Shown: positions 1 to 8,246, numbered from the stretch's first letter. The stretch: DNA of 46,591 bases from an uncultured Oligoflexia bacterium (GCA_950061135.1 CATLVU010000007.1:1-46591); one strand, 5' to 3'. Notes: generated by a model not told the origin, from the letters alone. A program made the numbers and translations.

Positions 1-1
1 T

Positions 2-886
2 ACAAAATATCATGATGGTCAATTTTTAACTGAGAAGTTTAATCCTTTTGAATTTAAAGACCCAATGTATATTAGAGAAATTATTTTATCCGTAGTTGAT
101 AAAAATAAGTTTAATAAGCTTGAACGTGGACGACTTCTAAAAGAGATAAAAAGGCATATCCCAAATAGTTCTTGTTTTTTATCTCTTATTGAAAATTTAA
201 AAACTAGTTTTATTGATATTGATTTATATTTTGAAGATTTTAAAGACTACATAACAGATAAAGAAACTAAACGATCAAACATTTTGTATATCGATGTAGA
301 AAACTATCCAAAATCAATAATTGCACCCCTTGTTATCTATACTCTTGAGTATTTTAAAAATATTTCAAAGCAAGAAAAAATCTTAGTTTTTGATGAGTGT
401 TGGAGTTTTTTAAAAGATCATAGTCTGTATATAGACGAATGTTTTAGAACTTTTAGAAAATCTGGTGCATTTCCTATTGCTATTTCTCAGTCCTTGAATG
501 ACTTTTCAAGTTTAAGCTATGAGCTTGCTAATTCGATTACAAATAATTGTTATTTTAAAGTCTTTTTTCCTCAAGAAATCAATGAGGCAATAGATATCAC
601 TGATTTTGATATCACAAACATCAAGTCCCTTGAGTTTGAAAAAAATGTATTTTCTGAGTGTTATTTAAAATCAACGGATAATAAATACAGAAAGATTCTA
701 AAAAATTACTTATCACCCTTAGAACTTGAGCTTTTTCATACAGAGGCCGGCAAGGATAAAAAACTTAATTCTTTCTTAAATAAATTCAGTGAATTTTTTG
801 ACTCGAATCAAACAGCAATTAATTCTTTTGTGAGGTTAAAGCATGAAGATCATTCAAATGATTTTTATATTAATTATGAACGTTAA
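2..886 (+). CDS. virB4: VirB4/TraC-type conjugation ATPase, C-terminal part (5' truncated by window edge)
   Basis: The reading frame is open from base 2, before the first ATG at 65, so the gene enters from the left and only about 294 C-terminal residues are visible. A Walker B motif (ILVFDECWSF) lies near residue 125 of the visible part, and about 30 residues later the segment AISQSLNDFSSL matches the glutamine-bearing motif that follows in VirB4/TraC ATPases. The family powers pilus assembly and substrate transfer at the inner membrane of type IV secretion systems. The Walker A motif must lie outside the window. It heads a tightly overlapping operon: its last 44 bases overlap the next gene. 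VirB4 rather than VirB11 or VirD4 is favoured by the position before VirB5/VirB6-like genes. Confidence 0.8.
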   Translation, partial: TKYHDGQFLTEKFNPFEFKDPMYIREIILSVVDKNKFNKLERGRLLKEIKRHIPNSSCFLSLIENLKTSFIDIDLYFEDFKDYITDKETKRSNILYIDVENYPKSIIAPLVIYTLEYFKNISKQEKILVFDECWSFLKDHSLYIDECFRTFRKSGAFPIAISQSLNDFSSLSYELANSITNNCYFKVFFPQEINEAIDITDFDITNIKSLEFEKNVFSECYLKSTDNKYRKILKNYLSPLELELFHTEAGKDKKLNSFLNKFSEFFDSNQTAINSFVRLKHEDHSNDFYINYER

Positions 887-1532
887 TGTATTCAGTAGTA
901 CATTCTTTGTTCCTGATAGCGATACAGCGGCATTAGTAACACTCGTTTCGAATACAGCATCAACTGTTTCAAATACTCTTAAAATTTTAGAAGTAGCTAA
1001 AAAAACAAGCGATCAAATAGATAAATACAATTTTATCGCTATGAGACGCTATTTTACAGCAAGAAGAATTCAAAGACACGTTGAAGATCTTAAAACTGCT
1101 AAAAAGATGAAACCTAAAGATTTATCAGAACTTAACAGAGTTATGCTGAATCTTAAAACAAACCTTCAGGGACTTAAAAGCAATATTGACTTTATGGCGA
1201 TAGACGTTTTTGAAGCTCAAAACTTTACTGATAGATATTGGGATAAAGTTGCTAGCTCAATCGAGGATGAAAAAGAAGTTCATAATCAAGAGATTAACAG
1301 TGCAAGTGCAGGATCAATTAGTAAACATTCTCAAAACACAGCGATGAATACAGCACTGAATGGAAAGATATTATCAAAAATAAGAAGAGATAATCTTGAG
1401 TACCAAAAAATTAATTTAGGACTTAAAAAAAGTGAATCACTAGAAAAGCTTAGAAGAGAACAGTTCTATAAAAAATGGATTGGTGTTCCTGAGGAAAGTC
1501 AGAAAGCAAATATTAAGGATCAAAGACTATGA
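843..1532 (+). CDS. VirB5/TrbJ-like secreted conjugation protein
   Basis: A 229-residue protein with a short basic N-terminus and a hydrophobic stretch (residues 3-20) that looks like a signal peptide, so it is probably periplasmic. The rest is helical and charged with coiled-coil character (residues 40-125 and 180-215). VirB5/TrbJ proteins are minor pilus or assembly components with this build, and the gene sits exactly where virB5 sits, between virB4 and virB6. No sequence motif proves the family, so the call rests on position, length and signal peptide. It overlaps the upstream gene by 44 bases and the downstream gene by an ATGA-type junction, pointing to translational coupling. Confidence 0.55.
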   Translation: MKIIQMIFILIMNVNVFSSTFFVPDSDTAALVTLVSNTASTVSNTLKILEVAKKTSDQIDKYNFIAMRRYFTARRIQRHVEDLKTAKKMKPKDLSELNRVMLNLKTNLQGLKSNIDFMAIDVFEAQNFTDRYWDKVASSIEDEKEVHNQEINSASAGSISKHSQNTAMNTALNGKILSKIRRDNLEYQKINLGLKKSESLEKLRREQFYKKWIGVPEESQKANIKDQRL

Positions 1533-2797
1533 GCATTGTAAAAGAGCTTTTACTAGTTCAAAGCTTTAATCTATCAAGTTTAATTGAAGAGTATAGACTA
1601 TTCTTTTTAAGTCTTATCCCTTCTGTCTTTATTTTGGCCGTCATCATTGAATACTTAGATAGACTAGAACCTTTTAGCCTCGTTAAAAGAACATTTATTA
1701 GTGTTTTAATTCTTACAACAGTTACAAGCTTTTACGAACAATCAATTAACTCATCCATGGATACTGCTGATCAGGTATTAAAAGAACAAAAATCACAAAA
1801 CATATTACTAATGGATTTTTTTGAAGGTATTTCGCATAGGAATGTACTTAGCGAGAATGATGAAAAAGATTTTTTTAAGGATCAAAACTTTTTAACAGGA
1901 ACTATGGCCTTTATAAAACATCATTTATTTGATTCATTCGTTAATGATGGCTTTACTATAACAATATACTTTATTACTAAACTTTGTTTTATAATTTTAA
2001 AAGTCGTCTACTCATTAGTTTATTATCTAGGTTATGGCCTAATGGGTATCCCGTGTTTAATTTATTTATTTCCATCTATGGGGAACGTACTTCGAGGAGC
2101 TATTTTAAGCTATTTATGGTGCCTAATAGTGCCACACGTACTTGTCTTTATTATTTCAATGATTGGTACAGAAATCAATAACGGATATGTCTCAGGCAAT
2201 ATCATTGGTGGTTCAATGATGGGAACCGCTTTTTTATTTATTCTAACGTTATTTATAGCTTTTACTCCATTAATTGGGGCCATGATCTTAAATGGAAGTG
2301 GAATATCACAGGCAGGAGGAATAATTGCAACAATTGGGGCTAATTATGTAATGAATCTTCCAAAAGCCACAACTAATAATTTTGCGGCTGCTCTTACAGG
2401 TGAAAGATTAGGGCCTAAGACAAGACTTGCATCAAATGCTGTAGGAAAGAGTTACAAACTTGCTAAAGGTACAAAAAATATTTTTTCATCTCAAAAAAAT
2501 AGTACTGATAATTCAGCAATTACAAATTCATCATTAGAAAATAAACCTAATGACGTAAACAACAAAAGATACCAAAAAATTAATAACGACTTACCAAACT
2601 CAACCAATAAAACGATTCAGCAAAGTTCAAATCAATTACAAAAAACAATGAAAGGAGAAAAGAATGGAACAATACACAAGTATGGCCCAATCAATAGATC
2701 GTATCAAAAGACCCCTAATATATATCGCACTCCTAGGCTCTCTAATACATATTCTAATTTTAGGAGCAGGGATATTTCTAGGACAACAAAAAAATAA
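1529..2797 (+). CDS. VirB6/TrbL-like polytopic inner-membrane protein
   Basis: 422 residues. Hydrophobic segments lie near residues 25-42, 52-68, 135-165, 170-190, 195-215 and 228-260, typical of VirB6/TrbL, which forms the inner-membrane base of the type IV channel. A Gly-rich stretch near 248-275 (MILNGSGISQAGG) resembles the end of the conserved TrbL core. From about residue 315 onwards the tail is hydrophilic, rich in Asn, Ser, Thr and Lys, and probably disordered. The last 134 bases of the gene also encode the start of the next protein in another frame. The start overlaps the upstream stop (ATGA). The family call is good; the exact subgroup cannot be resolved by eye. Confidence 0.7.
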   Translation: MSIVKELLLVQSFNLSSLIEEYRLFFLSLIPSVFILAVIIEYLDRLEPFSLVKRTFISVLILTTVTSFYEQSINSSMDTADQVLKEQKSQNILLMDFFEGISHRNVLSENDEKDFFKDQNFLTGTMAFIKHHLFDSFVNDGFTITIYFITKLCFIILKVVYSLVYYLGYGLMGIPCLIYLFPSMGNVLRGAILSYLWCLIVPHVLVFIISMIGTEINNGYVSGNIIGGSMMGTAFLFILTLFIAFTPLIGAMILNGSGISQAGGIIATIGANYVMNLPKATTNNFAAALTGERLGPKTRLASNAVGKSYKLAKGTKNIFSSQKNSTDNSAITNSSLENKPNDVNNKRYQKINNDLPNSTNKTIQQSSNQLQKTMKGEKNGTIHKYGPINRSYQKTPNIYRTPRLSNTYSNFRSRDISRTTKK

Positions 2798-3107
2798 TGA
2801 TAAATATAGTGTTTTACAGATATGCCATATAGGAATGAATGATTTTTTTAATAATAATCCATCAACTGAGCTTTTTGATAAGTCGGTATTAGAAGCTGTT
2901 AAAGATCATAAATTTAAAATTGAAAAAATAAAGCTTATTAAACAGCGATCAAGCTTTAACTGTGATGTAGTAGCTCAAGATCCTAAAGGATATAGAAGCT
3001 TTTTAGTTTCACTTCAAAAGAACTCTAGTTTTACTCATTTATATAAAATCTCTGATGTAAAAGAGCAAAAAATTATTAGCACTTATCAATGGAAGGACAA
3101 TCTATGA
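2664..3107 (+). CDS. Small bitopic membrane protein in the VirB8/TraE position
   Basis: 147 residues with one membrane segment near residues 17-38 and a roughly 105-residue remainder that would be periplasmic. VirB8/TraE proteins have this layout (N-terminal anchor plus NTF2-like periplasmic domain) but are usually 190-240 residues, so this would be a reduced version. The start is supported by a strong ribosome site (AAAGGAG, ending 7-8 bases before ATG 2664), although the gene begins 134 bases inside the upstream coding region. The next gene overlaps its stop by four bases. Function is inferred from topology and virB gene order only. Confidence 0.5.
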   Translation: MEQYTSMAQSIDRIKRPLIYIALLGSLIHILILGAGIFLGQQKNNDKYSVLQICHIGMNDFFNNNPSTELFDKSVLEAVKDHKFKIEKIKLIKQRSSFNCDVVAQDPKGYRSFLVSLQKNSSFTHLYKISDVKEQKIISTYQWKDNL

Positions 3108-3586
3108 GTTATTATATAATTTCAGGACATATTTTTACGGTATTCCTATCAATGTCACACCTAACCAGTATTAACTTTCCAAGTAAGATTCAAGATTTTG
3201 TAGGAGGCATCGAGGCAGATTTTAAGATATATGAGTTAAACAAGGGCAAAAGTCTTGTTTTTGAGCCAAAACAAAAAGGTTTTTCTCGAAACTTCATAAC
3301 CTTTTTAAAGGATCAGAAATATCATTATAACTTAAAATACAGTGAAGAGTTTTCAAACAAAGACATTGAAATAAAACAGGCACAAAAATGTACCTATTTC
3401 ACACTTTTAAAAGAAACACCTACTTATCAGTTATTTGAATGTCCAAAATCTTTATTTTTTATCAATAAATTAAATTCGCCTGTAAAGGTAAATGAATTAA
3501 CTATTAAATCTAAAAGTTATTTATCTAAGGGACCTCCCATCTTTCTTGATAAAAAAATGATCTATTATCAAGGAAGAGCATTATGA
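3104..3586 (+). CDS. VirB9/TraK-like periplasmic protein
   Basis: About 160 residues with an N-terminal hydrophobic leader. ATG 3104 is preferred over ATG 3089 because it has GGAAGGA seven bases upstream and overlaps the previous stop as ATGA. The mature region begins with a beta-rich pattern (INFPSKIQDFVGG, then SLVFEPKQKGFSRNFITF, then YHYNLKYS) that resembles the N-terminal domain of VirB9/TrbG/TraK, where a short beta motif is followed by a KP-type strand and a T/R-N-(L/F) strand. These proteins form the outer-membrane core complex with VirB7 and VirB10. The C-terminal domain is shorter than in VirB9 (about 290 residues). Placement between VirB8- and VirB10-like genes supports the call. 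Confidence 0.5.
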   Translation: MSYYIISGHIFTVFLSMSHLTSINFPSKIQDFVGGIEADFKIYELNKGKSLVFEPKQKGFSRNFITFLKDQKYHYNLKYSEEFSNKDIEIKQAQKCTYFTLLKETPTYQLFECPKSLFFINKLNSPVKVNELTIKSKSYLSKGPPIFLDKKMIYYQGRAL

Positions 3587-4365
3587 AGTGGTTATTTTTT
3601 CTTTGCATAAGCTTTGATGCTTTTAGTGGCTTTAGTGAAATATCAGAAATGAATCGCTATCAATACGATCAATCTCAAAAAAAGATTAAAACGACTAGAA
3701 AGAGTTTATCTTCTAGAAAAAACTCACTTGATGAACATACAAAAAACATACTTGAAAAAGATATAGCTATTTTGGAGCTGCTTAAAAGATCAGAAAAAAG
3801 ATTAATTGTTAGAAAAAAGGATGAAAAGATAACAGCTCTTTCAAGAATGCAGGGAGTTTTATTAAATTCAGTTCTAGCTATGAATATTAAACCGTCTAAG
3901 TTTATTGTCAGAATAAATGATGATTCAGATATCAGCGGCGCTGAACTTAGGTGTATAGGTTATAGCTTTGAAAAAAGAGTGCCAAGTAAGTGCGACTTAC
4001 TGGTGATTGATGATTCAGAGTATAAAGTTGACGTTGATATCTGGGATCTAGACGGCGCAGAAGGAATGATTGCTGATTATTATTACTCAGGTGAAGAAAA
4101 AGCTTTTTTAACTTCTTCTTTTGCATCATTTCTAGGGTCTACATTTGAAGTTGCTAAAGGAGGGATTAATTCTCCTTTTGGAACTTTTAATCAAAACAAT
4201 GCAAGAAATAAAATTCTAGAGGGATTAAGTAGCGTTTCTAAAAACGCTCAAAACAAGATTATTGAGTCAGGTGAAAAGAATTTAACTATTTCATATATAA
4301 ACTCAGGAAAACAAGTTCTTGTTTTCTTTAATAGTTCATTAAATTTAAGTGGAGATCAAAAATGA
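3583..4365 (+). CDS. VirB10/TraB-like core-complex protein, reduced
   Basis: 260 residues with a short signal or anchor (residues 1-15), a charged helical region (25-90) and a beta-rich C-terminal half. The segment LLNSVLAMNIKPSKFIVRI (around 93-111), then ELRCIGYSF and CDLLVIDD, follows the VirB10/TraB pattern of a target-range strand, a Cys-containing strand and a later Gly/Asp segment (DLDGAEGMIADYY near 153-165). VirB10 spans the periplasm and senses ATP use to open the channel. The usual proline-rich linker is absent and the protein is shorter than the roughly 380-residue norm. It overlaps both neighbours by four bases. Confidence 0.5.
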   Translation: MKWLFFLCISFDAFSGFSEISEMNRYQYDQSQKKIKTTRKSLSSRKNSLDEHTKNILEKDIAILELLKRSEKRLIVRKKDEKITALSRMQGVLLNSVLAMNIKPSKFIVRINDDSDISGAELRCIGYSFEKRVPSKCDLLVIDDSEYKVDVDIWDLDGAEGMIADYYYSGEEKAFLTSSFASFLGSTFEVAKGGINSPFGTFNQNNARNKILEGLSSVSKNAQNKIIESGEKNLTISYINSGKQVLVFFNSSLNLSGDQK

Positions 4366-4910
4366 AAATTATAATATTAGTCTTTATCAGTATTAATATA
4401 TCCTCATGTTCAACAATGAAAAAGACTCTCATTTATAGCTCGTTAGCAGGCGGTGCTACAGGAGCTATCGCTGGTACAACATTTAGTCCAAACAAGGAGA
4501 GCAAAGGAGCTAATGGTGTAGTATTTGGATTATTGGGAGCAGGAGTTGCGGCACTAGCAGGTCATGCTCTTTATCAAGATGATCCACGAAACTATAAACT
4601 AGATCAAATGCTCATAGACAAAAAGAAACAATTTAATGAAGACGAAATTGAAATAGGACTGGGAAACCTTAGTATCGATGCCAATTTAAATAAAAAAGAA
4701 ACATATCAAGTCCCTGTTAAGGATTTACCTGAAAAGCTAAGAGGTAAAGTAAATAAACAATTTTTAATTAAGTATCAATCAAAAGAGCGCTACGTAAAAA
4801 AAGGGAGCAAAACGTTTTATATACCAGCCTTTGATGTTTACGAACACGCTTATGGAGAGACGCCTGATTCAATCACAAACAATTTAAAAGGAGAGAAAAA
4901 TGAGCAGTAA
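4362..4910 (+). CDS. Conjugation lipoprotein with glycine-zipper segment (VirB7/TraV position)
   Basis: 182 residues. Residues 1-16 form a lipoprotein signal ending in a lipobox (ISSC), so Cys16 is probably lipidated. Residues 27-68 carry two Gly/Ala-rich hydrophobic stretches (SLAGGATGAIAGT and FGLLGAGVAALAGH), typical of glycine-zipper membrane segments. The C-terminal 100 residues are hydrophilic. In type IV systems a small outer-membrane lipoprotein (VirB7 or TraV) stabilises VirB9/TraK, and this gene lies directly after the VirB10/TraB-like gene as traV follows traB in F-type systems. It overlaps the coupling-protein gene by 11 bases. Confidence 0.55.
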   Translation: MKIIILVFISINISSCSTMKKTLIYSSLAGGATGAIAGTTFSPNKESKGANGVVFGLLGAGVAALAGHALYQDDPRNYKLDQMLIDKKKQFNEDEIEIGLGNLSIDANLNKKETYQVPVKDLPEKLRGKVNKQFLIKYQSKERYVKKGSKTFYIPAFDVYEHAYGETPDSITNNLKGEKNEQ

Positions 4911-6417
4911 AAAACAATCAAGTGATCTAGGGCTTGGGGAAGTTTTTATTCCAATAGTAGACTTATTATCAGAATTACTAGTTAAACTAACACATCTATT
5001 GGCAGCAGGACTTACTTTTTTATTTAGTAAGTATGTCCTCAATAAAACAAATAAAGGGAAAATAACAAAAATTGAAAGAGAGCATTTAAAAAGTAATAGA
5101 AGAACTTTATTAGACGAAGCTATTGGTTACTCAGTAACTTCAAAAAGAAATATTTTTGGATCAGAGATAAACAAAGCTACTCATACGGCAGTTGTTGGTG
5201 CAAGTGGGTCAGGAAAAACAGTTCTATTAGATGCCTTAATGTTTGAGGATATGAGACAAGGAAAACCTGTCGTGTTTATTGATCCTAAAGGAGATAACGG
5301 GTCACTTTTAAATTTTGTTAACCTTTGCAAACTTACAGGAAGAGATTTTTATGTATTTTCTGAATACTGGAATGGCGAAGGTGCTCGCTGTTTAAACCCT
5401 GTTAAAGATGGGTCTACAACAAATATAGCAGATAGAATTTTTAAATCCTTTACTTGGAGTGAAGAGCATTATGCACAAATATGTAGAGATGCTATAGAAG
5501 ATGCAGTATCTATCCTAAAGGAGTCAGATGAATATTTAAGTATTGAAAGTATTTATAATAAGCTTATTCAGATTAGTGATCCAAAAAATAAAAATGAAGT
5601 TCTATATAAGCGTGATGATATACAAGGTATCTTATCAAGATTAAAAAAGATAAATAAATCTGACTTTGGTGCAAGGCTTAATCAACAAGATGGACTCAGC
5701 TTTGCAGATATAAGAGATAGTAAAAAATGTGTTTATATAGGTCTTCCAGTACTCGGTTACGCTGAAATATCTAGAGCACTTGGAAAGATTATTTTAGGTG
5801 ATATCTCATATTCGGCCTATAAAACATACCGAGAAATTACTCCTGTTAATAATGATCAAATAAGCAAGATGGCGCTTTATATAGATGAGCTTTCAGCTGT
5901 AATTACAGATGAGTTTATTGAAATTTTAAATAAAGTAAGAGGAGCTAAAATAGAGCTGACTTTTGCTTTTCAGTCTCCAAGTGATATTGCAAAAGTAGAT
6001 AAGGAATTGTGTCTACAAGTTTTAGAAAATACATCTAATTGGTTTTTGTTTAAGCAAAGAATAAAAGAAGGAGCAAGCTTCTTTTCTGAGTCTATTGGCA
6101 CTATTGAAACAAAGAAACAAACTCTCAGAGTCAAGGATGGAGAAGAGCAATCTCAGGGGTCACAAAGAGTAGTTGAGGAATTAATAGTACATTCTAATGT
6201 ACTAAAAAACTTAAATGTAGGTCAGTGTATTTTTTTAAGACATTACCCAACTCAAGTTGATTTATTAAATGTTAAATATATTGATCCTAAAGTTGTTTGG
6301 GAGAACGTCAAATTTATAAATAAGGAGGTAAAGACAAACATTATTAACATTGAAAATTCAAATAAGGATTCTTTGGCAAAAAACAAAAGAAGAAACCTTC
6401 TAAGGGAGAATAGATAA
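4900..6417 (+). CDS. VirD4/TraD-type coupling ATPase (T4CP)
   Basis: 505 residues. One or two N-terminal membrane segments (residues 14-50) anchor it in the inner membrane. The RecA-like motor has Walker A GASGSGKT (100-107), the strand VVFIDPKGDNG (about 126-136) and Walker B ALYIDE (Asp329, Glu330), followed by FAFQSPSDIAK, the conserved glutamine motif of the VirD4/TraD family. It delivers the relaxase-DNA complex to the secretion channel. ATG 4900 has a strong AAAGGAGAG site. The gene ends in a TAATG junction with the relaxase gene, so the two are translationally coupled, the usual pairing of a T4CP with its relaxase. Confidence 0.88.
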   Translation: MSSKKQSSDLGLGEVFIPIVDLLSELLVKLTHLLAAGLTFLFSKYVLNKTNKGKITKIEREHLKSNRRTLLDEAIGYSVTSKRNIFGSEINKATHTAVVGASGSGKTVLLDALMFEDMRQGKPVVFIDPKGDNGSLLNFVNLCKLTGRDFYVFSEYWNGEGARCLNPVKDGSTTNIADRIFKSFTWSEEHYAQICRDAIEDAVSILKESDEYLSIESIYNKLIQISDPKNKNEVLYKRDDIQGILSRLKKINKSDFGARLNQQDGLSFADIRDSKKCVYIGLPVLGYAEISRALGKIILGDISYSAYKTYREITPVNNDQISKMALYIDELSAVITDEFIEILNKVRGAKIELTFAFQSPSDIAKVDKELCLQVLENTSNWFLFKQRIKEGASFFSESIGTIETKKQTLRVKDGEEQSQGSQRVVEELIVHSNVLKNLNVGQCIFLRHYPTQVDLLNVKYIDPKVVWENVKFINKEVKTNIINIENSNKDSLAKNKRRNLLRENR

Positions 6418-7142
6418 TGAGTATCAATTTTATCCCTCAAGGTGTCTATGAAGACATCATAAATATTGTAGGCCAATGGAAAGTTGTAGACATGAAAAGC
6501 CTATCAGATATGTGCAACTATGAAATTGGTTATCACAATCTATTAAAGAAAGTTAGAACACTAGAAACACATGGATTAATCAAAGGAGTATTATTAGGCC
6601 GTAAAAATAAGCATATATACTTAACCAATAAAGGGCTTCAATACACAGGCTATGATTATACCTATGAAATTTGTGATGAAAATATAACTCATGATCTAAT
6701 TGTAAGTAGGGTTATACAAGTGCTTTTAGAACATAAAAACTTTGTAGACGGCAAACTGTTCCATCAGTTACCAATCGATATGATATATCCTGATGCGAAA
6801 CTTAGCTTAGTTAAAAATACTGAGTGTTTTGATCTCGCAATTGAAGTTGAATTAACACAGAAGGCACAAAACAGAATTAAGGAAAAGTATAGGCGATATA
6901 GCGTAGGGAAGAATTTTGACTATGGAGTTTTTATTACTAATAAGGAGAGATTATTTAAAACTTATGCTCGATATTTATTAGAAATGAAAGAAAGTGTTCA
7001 AGAAGCTATAATATTAATCTTAGAAAAACAGATGACAGCCACAAAGTTTAACCCTCAAAAAACAGAGTGTTTTTATCTCGGTAATAGCACCACTTTTAAT
7101 GATTTATTTAAATCAAATAGGAGTCAAAACACTGTCAAATGA
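6417..7142 (+). CDS. mobC: MOBC-family relaxase (PD-(D/E)xK fold), replication-relaxation-like
   Basis: 241 residues. The N-terminal 80 residues form a winged helix (LLKKVRTLETHGLI, then a wing ending HIYLTNKG). The second half carries His92-Asp93 and Arg98, then Asp126 in YPDAKL, and Glu143/Glu145 in IEVELTQK with Lys149 following. That D...ExE...K layout is the restriction-endonuclease-like active site described for MOBC relaxases (CloDF13 MobC, pAD1 TraX) and the related replication-relaxation family. Such enzymes nick oriT without the HUH tyrosine chemistry of other relaxases. Length matches CloDF13 MobC (about 240). It lies between the coupling ATPase and a structured non-coding region that is the likely oriT. 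I am confident of the superfamily, less so of nicking activity. Confidence 0.7.
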   Translation: MSINFIPQGVYEDIINIVGQWKVVDMKSLSDMCNYEIGYHNLLKKVRTLETHGLIKGVLLGRKNKHIYLTNKGLQYTGYDYTYEICDENITHDLIVSRVIQVLLEHKNFVDGKLFHQLPIDMIYPDAKLSLVKNTECFDLAIEVELTQKAQNRIKEKYRRYSVGKNFDYGVFITNKERLFKTYARYLLEMKESVQEAIILILEKQMTATKFNPQKTECFYLGNSTTFNDLFKSNRSQNTVK

Positions 7143-7153
7143 AGTTAAACAAA

Positions 7154-7291
7154 ACTCGCCCCTGTGAAATTCTTTAGTAATTTCAAATCATTATCGAGAT
7201 GATTTCTGACCTCCCTCTCTCTACCAGTTCGAGAAGGAGGTCAAAAAGTCCCTCTCTATGATTTAGTAAACTTAAATAAACAGGGGCGAGT
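7154..7291. other. oriT: Candidate oriT: nested inverted repeats beside the relaxase gene
   Basis: The 160-base gap after the relaxase gene is packed with dyads. A perfect 12-bp inverted repeat encloses it (ACTCGCCCCTGT at 7154-7165 and its complement at 7280-7291). Inside are three successive hairpins: 6-bp arms 7166-7171/7179-7184; 7-bp arms 7185-7191/7199-7205; and 8-bp arms 7207-7214/7236-7243, the last extended by four more pairs after one mismatch (7216-7219/7231-7234). A 9-bp direct repeat TCCCTCTCT occurs at 7212-7220 and 7249-7257. Origins of transfer typically combine such hairpins with direct repeats next to the relaxase gene. The nick site cannot be placed by eye. Confidence 0.6.
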
Positions 7292-7312
7292 AAGAAATAA
7301 GGAGTGAGAAAA

Positions 7313-7717
7313 ATGAATATAGAAGAAGGAAAAAAAGAAGAGAACTTTGATGTTGGTGCGAAACATGTACTAGTTAAAAAACGTGGAAGAAAGCCTAAAA
7401 ATACAAATGCTGAATTCCAAATAAATCCAGACCAGACAAAGTTTTTTGTCGATCTATCAAAGGATAAAGAAAGCCTTAGAAAGGTATTTGATCTTCTTAT
7501 AGCTACTAATAAGAAAGACTATGGCAAAGAAATTACTTTTAAAGACTTAGCCTTGTTTGGAATTGAGAAAGTCACATTAAAGGATATTGAGAAGATTCAA
7601 GAAATAAGTTTAAGTAAAAAAGAATTACTAGAAAGAGCTTGGAGTGACTTCAATAAGAAGAATAAGCAAAGCTTATCCTTTGATGATTTCTTACTTAAGA
7701 AGGTTGGAATTAATTAA
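7313..7717 (+). CDS. Small basic protein with AT-hook-like motif, possible relaxosome accessory
   Basis: 134 residues. ATG 7313 is preferred over GTG 7304 because the ribosome site AAGGAG (7299-7304) lies eight bases before it and would overlap the GTG. Near residue 23 the motif VKKRGRKPKN looks like an AT-hook, which binds the minor groove of AT-rich DNA. The remainder is helical and charged, with no enzyme motif. It is the first gene after the candidate oriT and precedes an SSB, so a role in relaxosome assembly, establishment or partition is plausible. I do not recognise the family. Confidence 0.55.
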   Translation: MNIEEGKKEENFDVGAKHVLVKKRGRKPKNTNAEFQINPDQTKFFVDLSKDKESLRKVFDLLIATNKKDYGKEITFKDLALFGIEKVTLKDIEKIQEISLSKKELLERAWSDFNKKNKQSLSFDDFLLKKVGIN

Positions 7718-7734
7718 GAGAGGGAGAATTTAAA

Positions 7735-8043
7735 ATGCAAAATACATACGAAACATTTATGGGAAGACTCGGTAAGAATCCTGAGCTTAAGTACACAAAA
7801 GAGGGAAAGCCTGTCTGCGATTTATCGGTAGCTATTAATAAGGGAAAAGATGTTCCTCCACATTGGAGAAAGGTCGTTGTTTGGGAAAAACAAGCTGAAC
7901 TTTGCTCTTTATATCTTAAGAAAGGATACGAAGTATTTGTTCAAGGGCAAGCTGAGATGAAGTCATTTAAAACCAACGAAGGTGGTACCAAAACGTATGA
8001 GGAAGTGAAGGCTCGATTGGTAGGATTTACAAATCTGAATTAG
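7735..8043 (+). CDS. ssb: Single-stranded DNA-binding protein (OB fold), short
   Basis: 102 residues matching the SSB OB fold: an N-terminal strand with GRLGKNPELKYTKEGKPVCD, then the aromatic core PPHWRKVVVWEKQAELCSLY and the loop KGYEVFVQGQAEMKSF. These are the conserved SSB positions, but the protein stops straight after the fold and lacks the acidic C-terminal tail that recruits partners in chromosomal SSBs. Conjugative elements often carry such an SSB to protect the incoming strand. It has an AGAGGGAG site upstream and lies 17 bases after the preceding gene and 8 before the excisionase-like gene, so these genes are probably one transcript. Confidence 0.8.
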   Translation: MQNTYETFMGRLGKNPELKYTKEGKPVCDLSVAINKGKDVPPHWRKVVVWEKQAELCSLYLKKGYEVFVQGQAEMKSFKTNEGGTKTYEEVKARLVGFTNLN

Positions 8044-8051
8044 GAGGAAAA

Positions 8052-8237
8052 ATGGAAAAGACTTTTTTAAATAAGACGTGGCTAAACACTGATGAGGCGG
8101 CTTTATATCTTGGTAGGACACGCAATGCTGTATGGCTTCTTGTTAGTAAGGGAATTTTGATTAAACGAAAGTGGAATCGAAGACTCTATTTCAAAAGAAC
8201 CGAGCTTGACCACTTATTAGATGCTTCATTTTCATAG
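8052..8237 (+). CDS. xis: Excisionase-like helix-turn-helix protein (Xis)
   Basis: 61 residues forming a compact MerR/excisionase-type winged helix: WLNTDEAALYLGRTRNAVWLL is the HTH, followed by a basic wing (KRKWNRRLYFKRTEL). Such proteins bend DNA at the ends of integrated elements and tip the integrase towards excision. It is preceded by TAGGAGG and ends nine bases before the integrase gene, the standard xis-int arrangement. Length and motif are typical of the HTH_17 family. Confidence 0.75.
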   Translation: MEKTFLNKTWLNTDEAALYLGRTRNAVWLLVSKGILIKRKWNRRLYFKRTELDHLLDASFS

Positions 8238-8246
8238 GAGGTAGTA

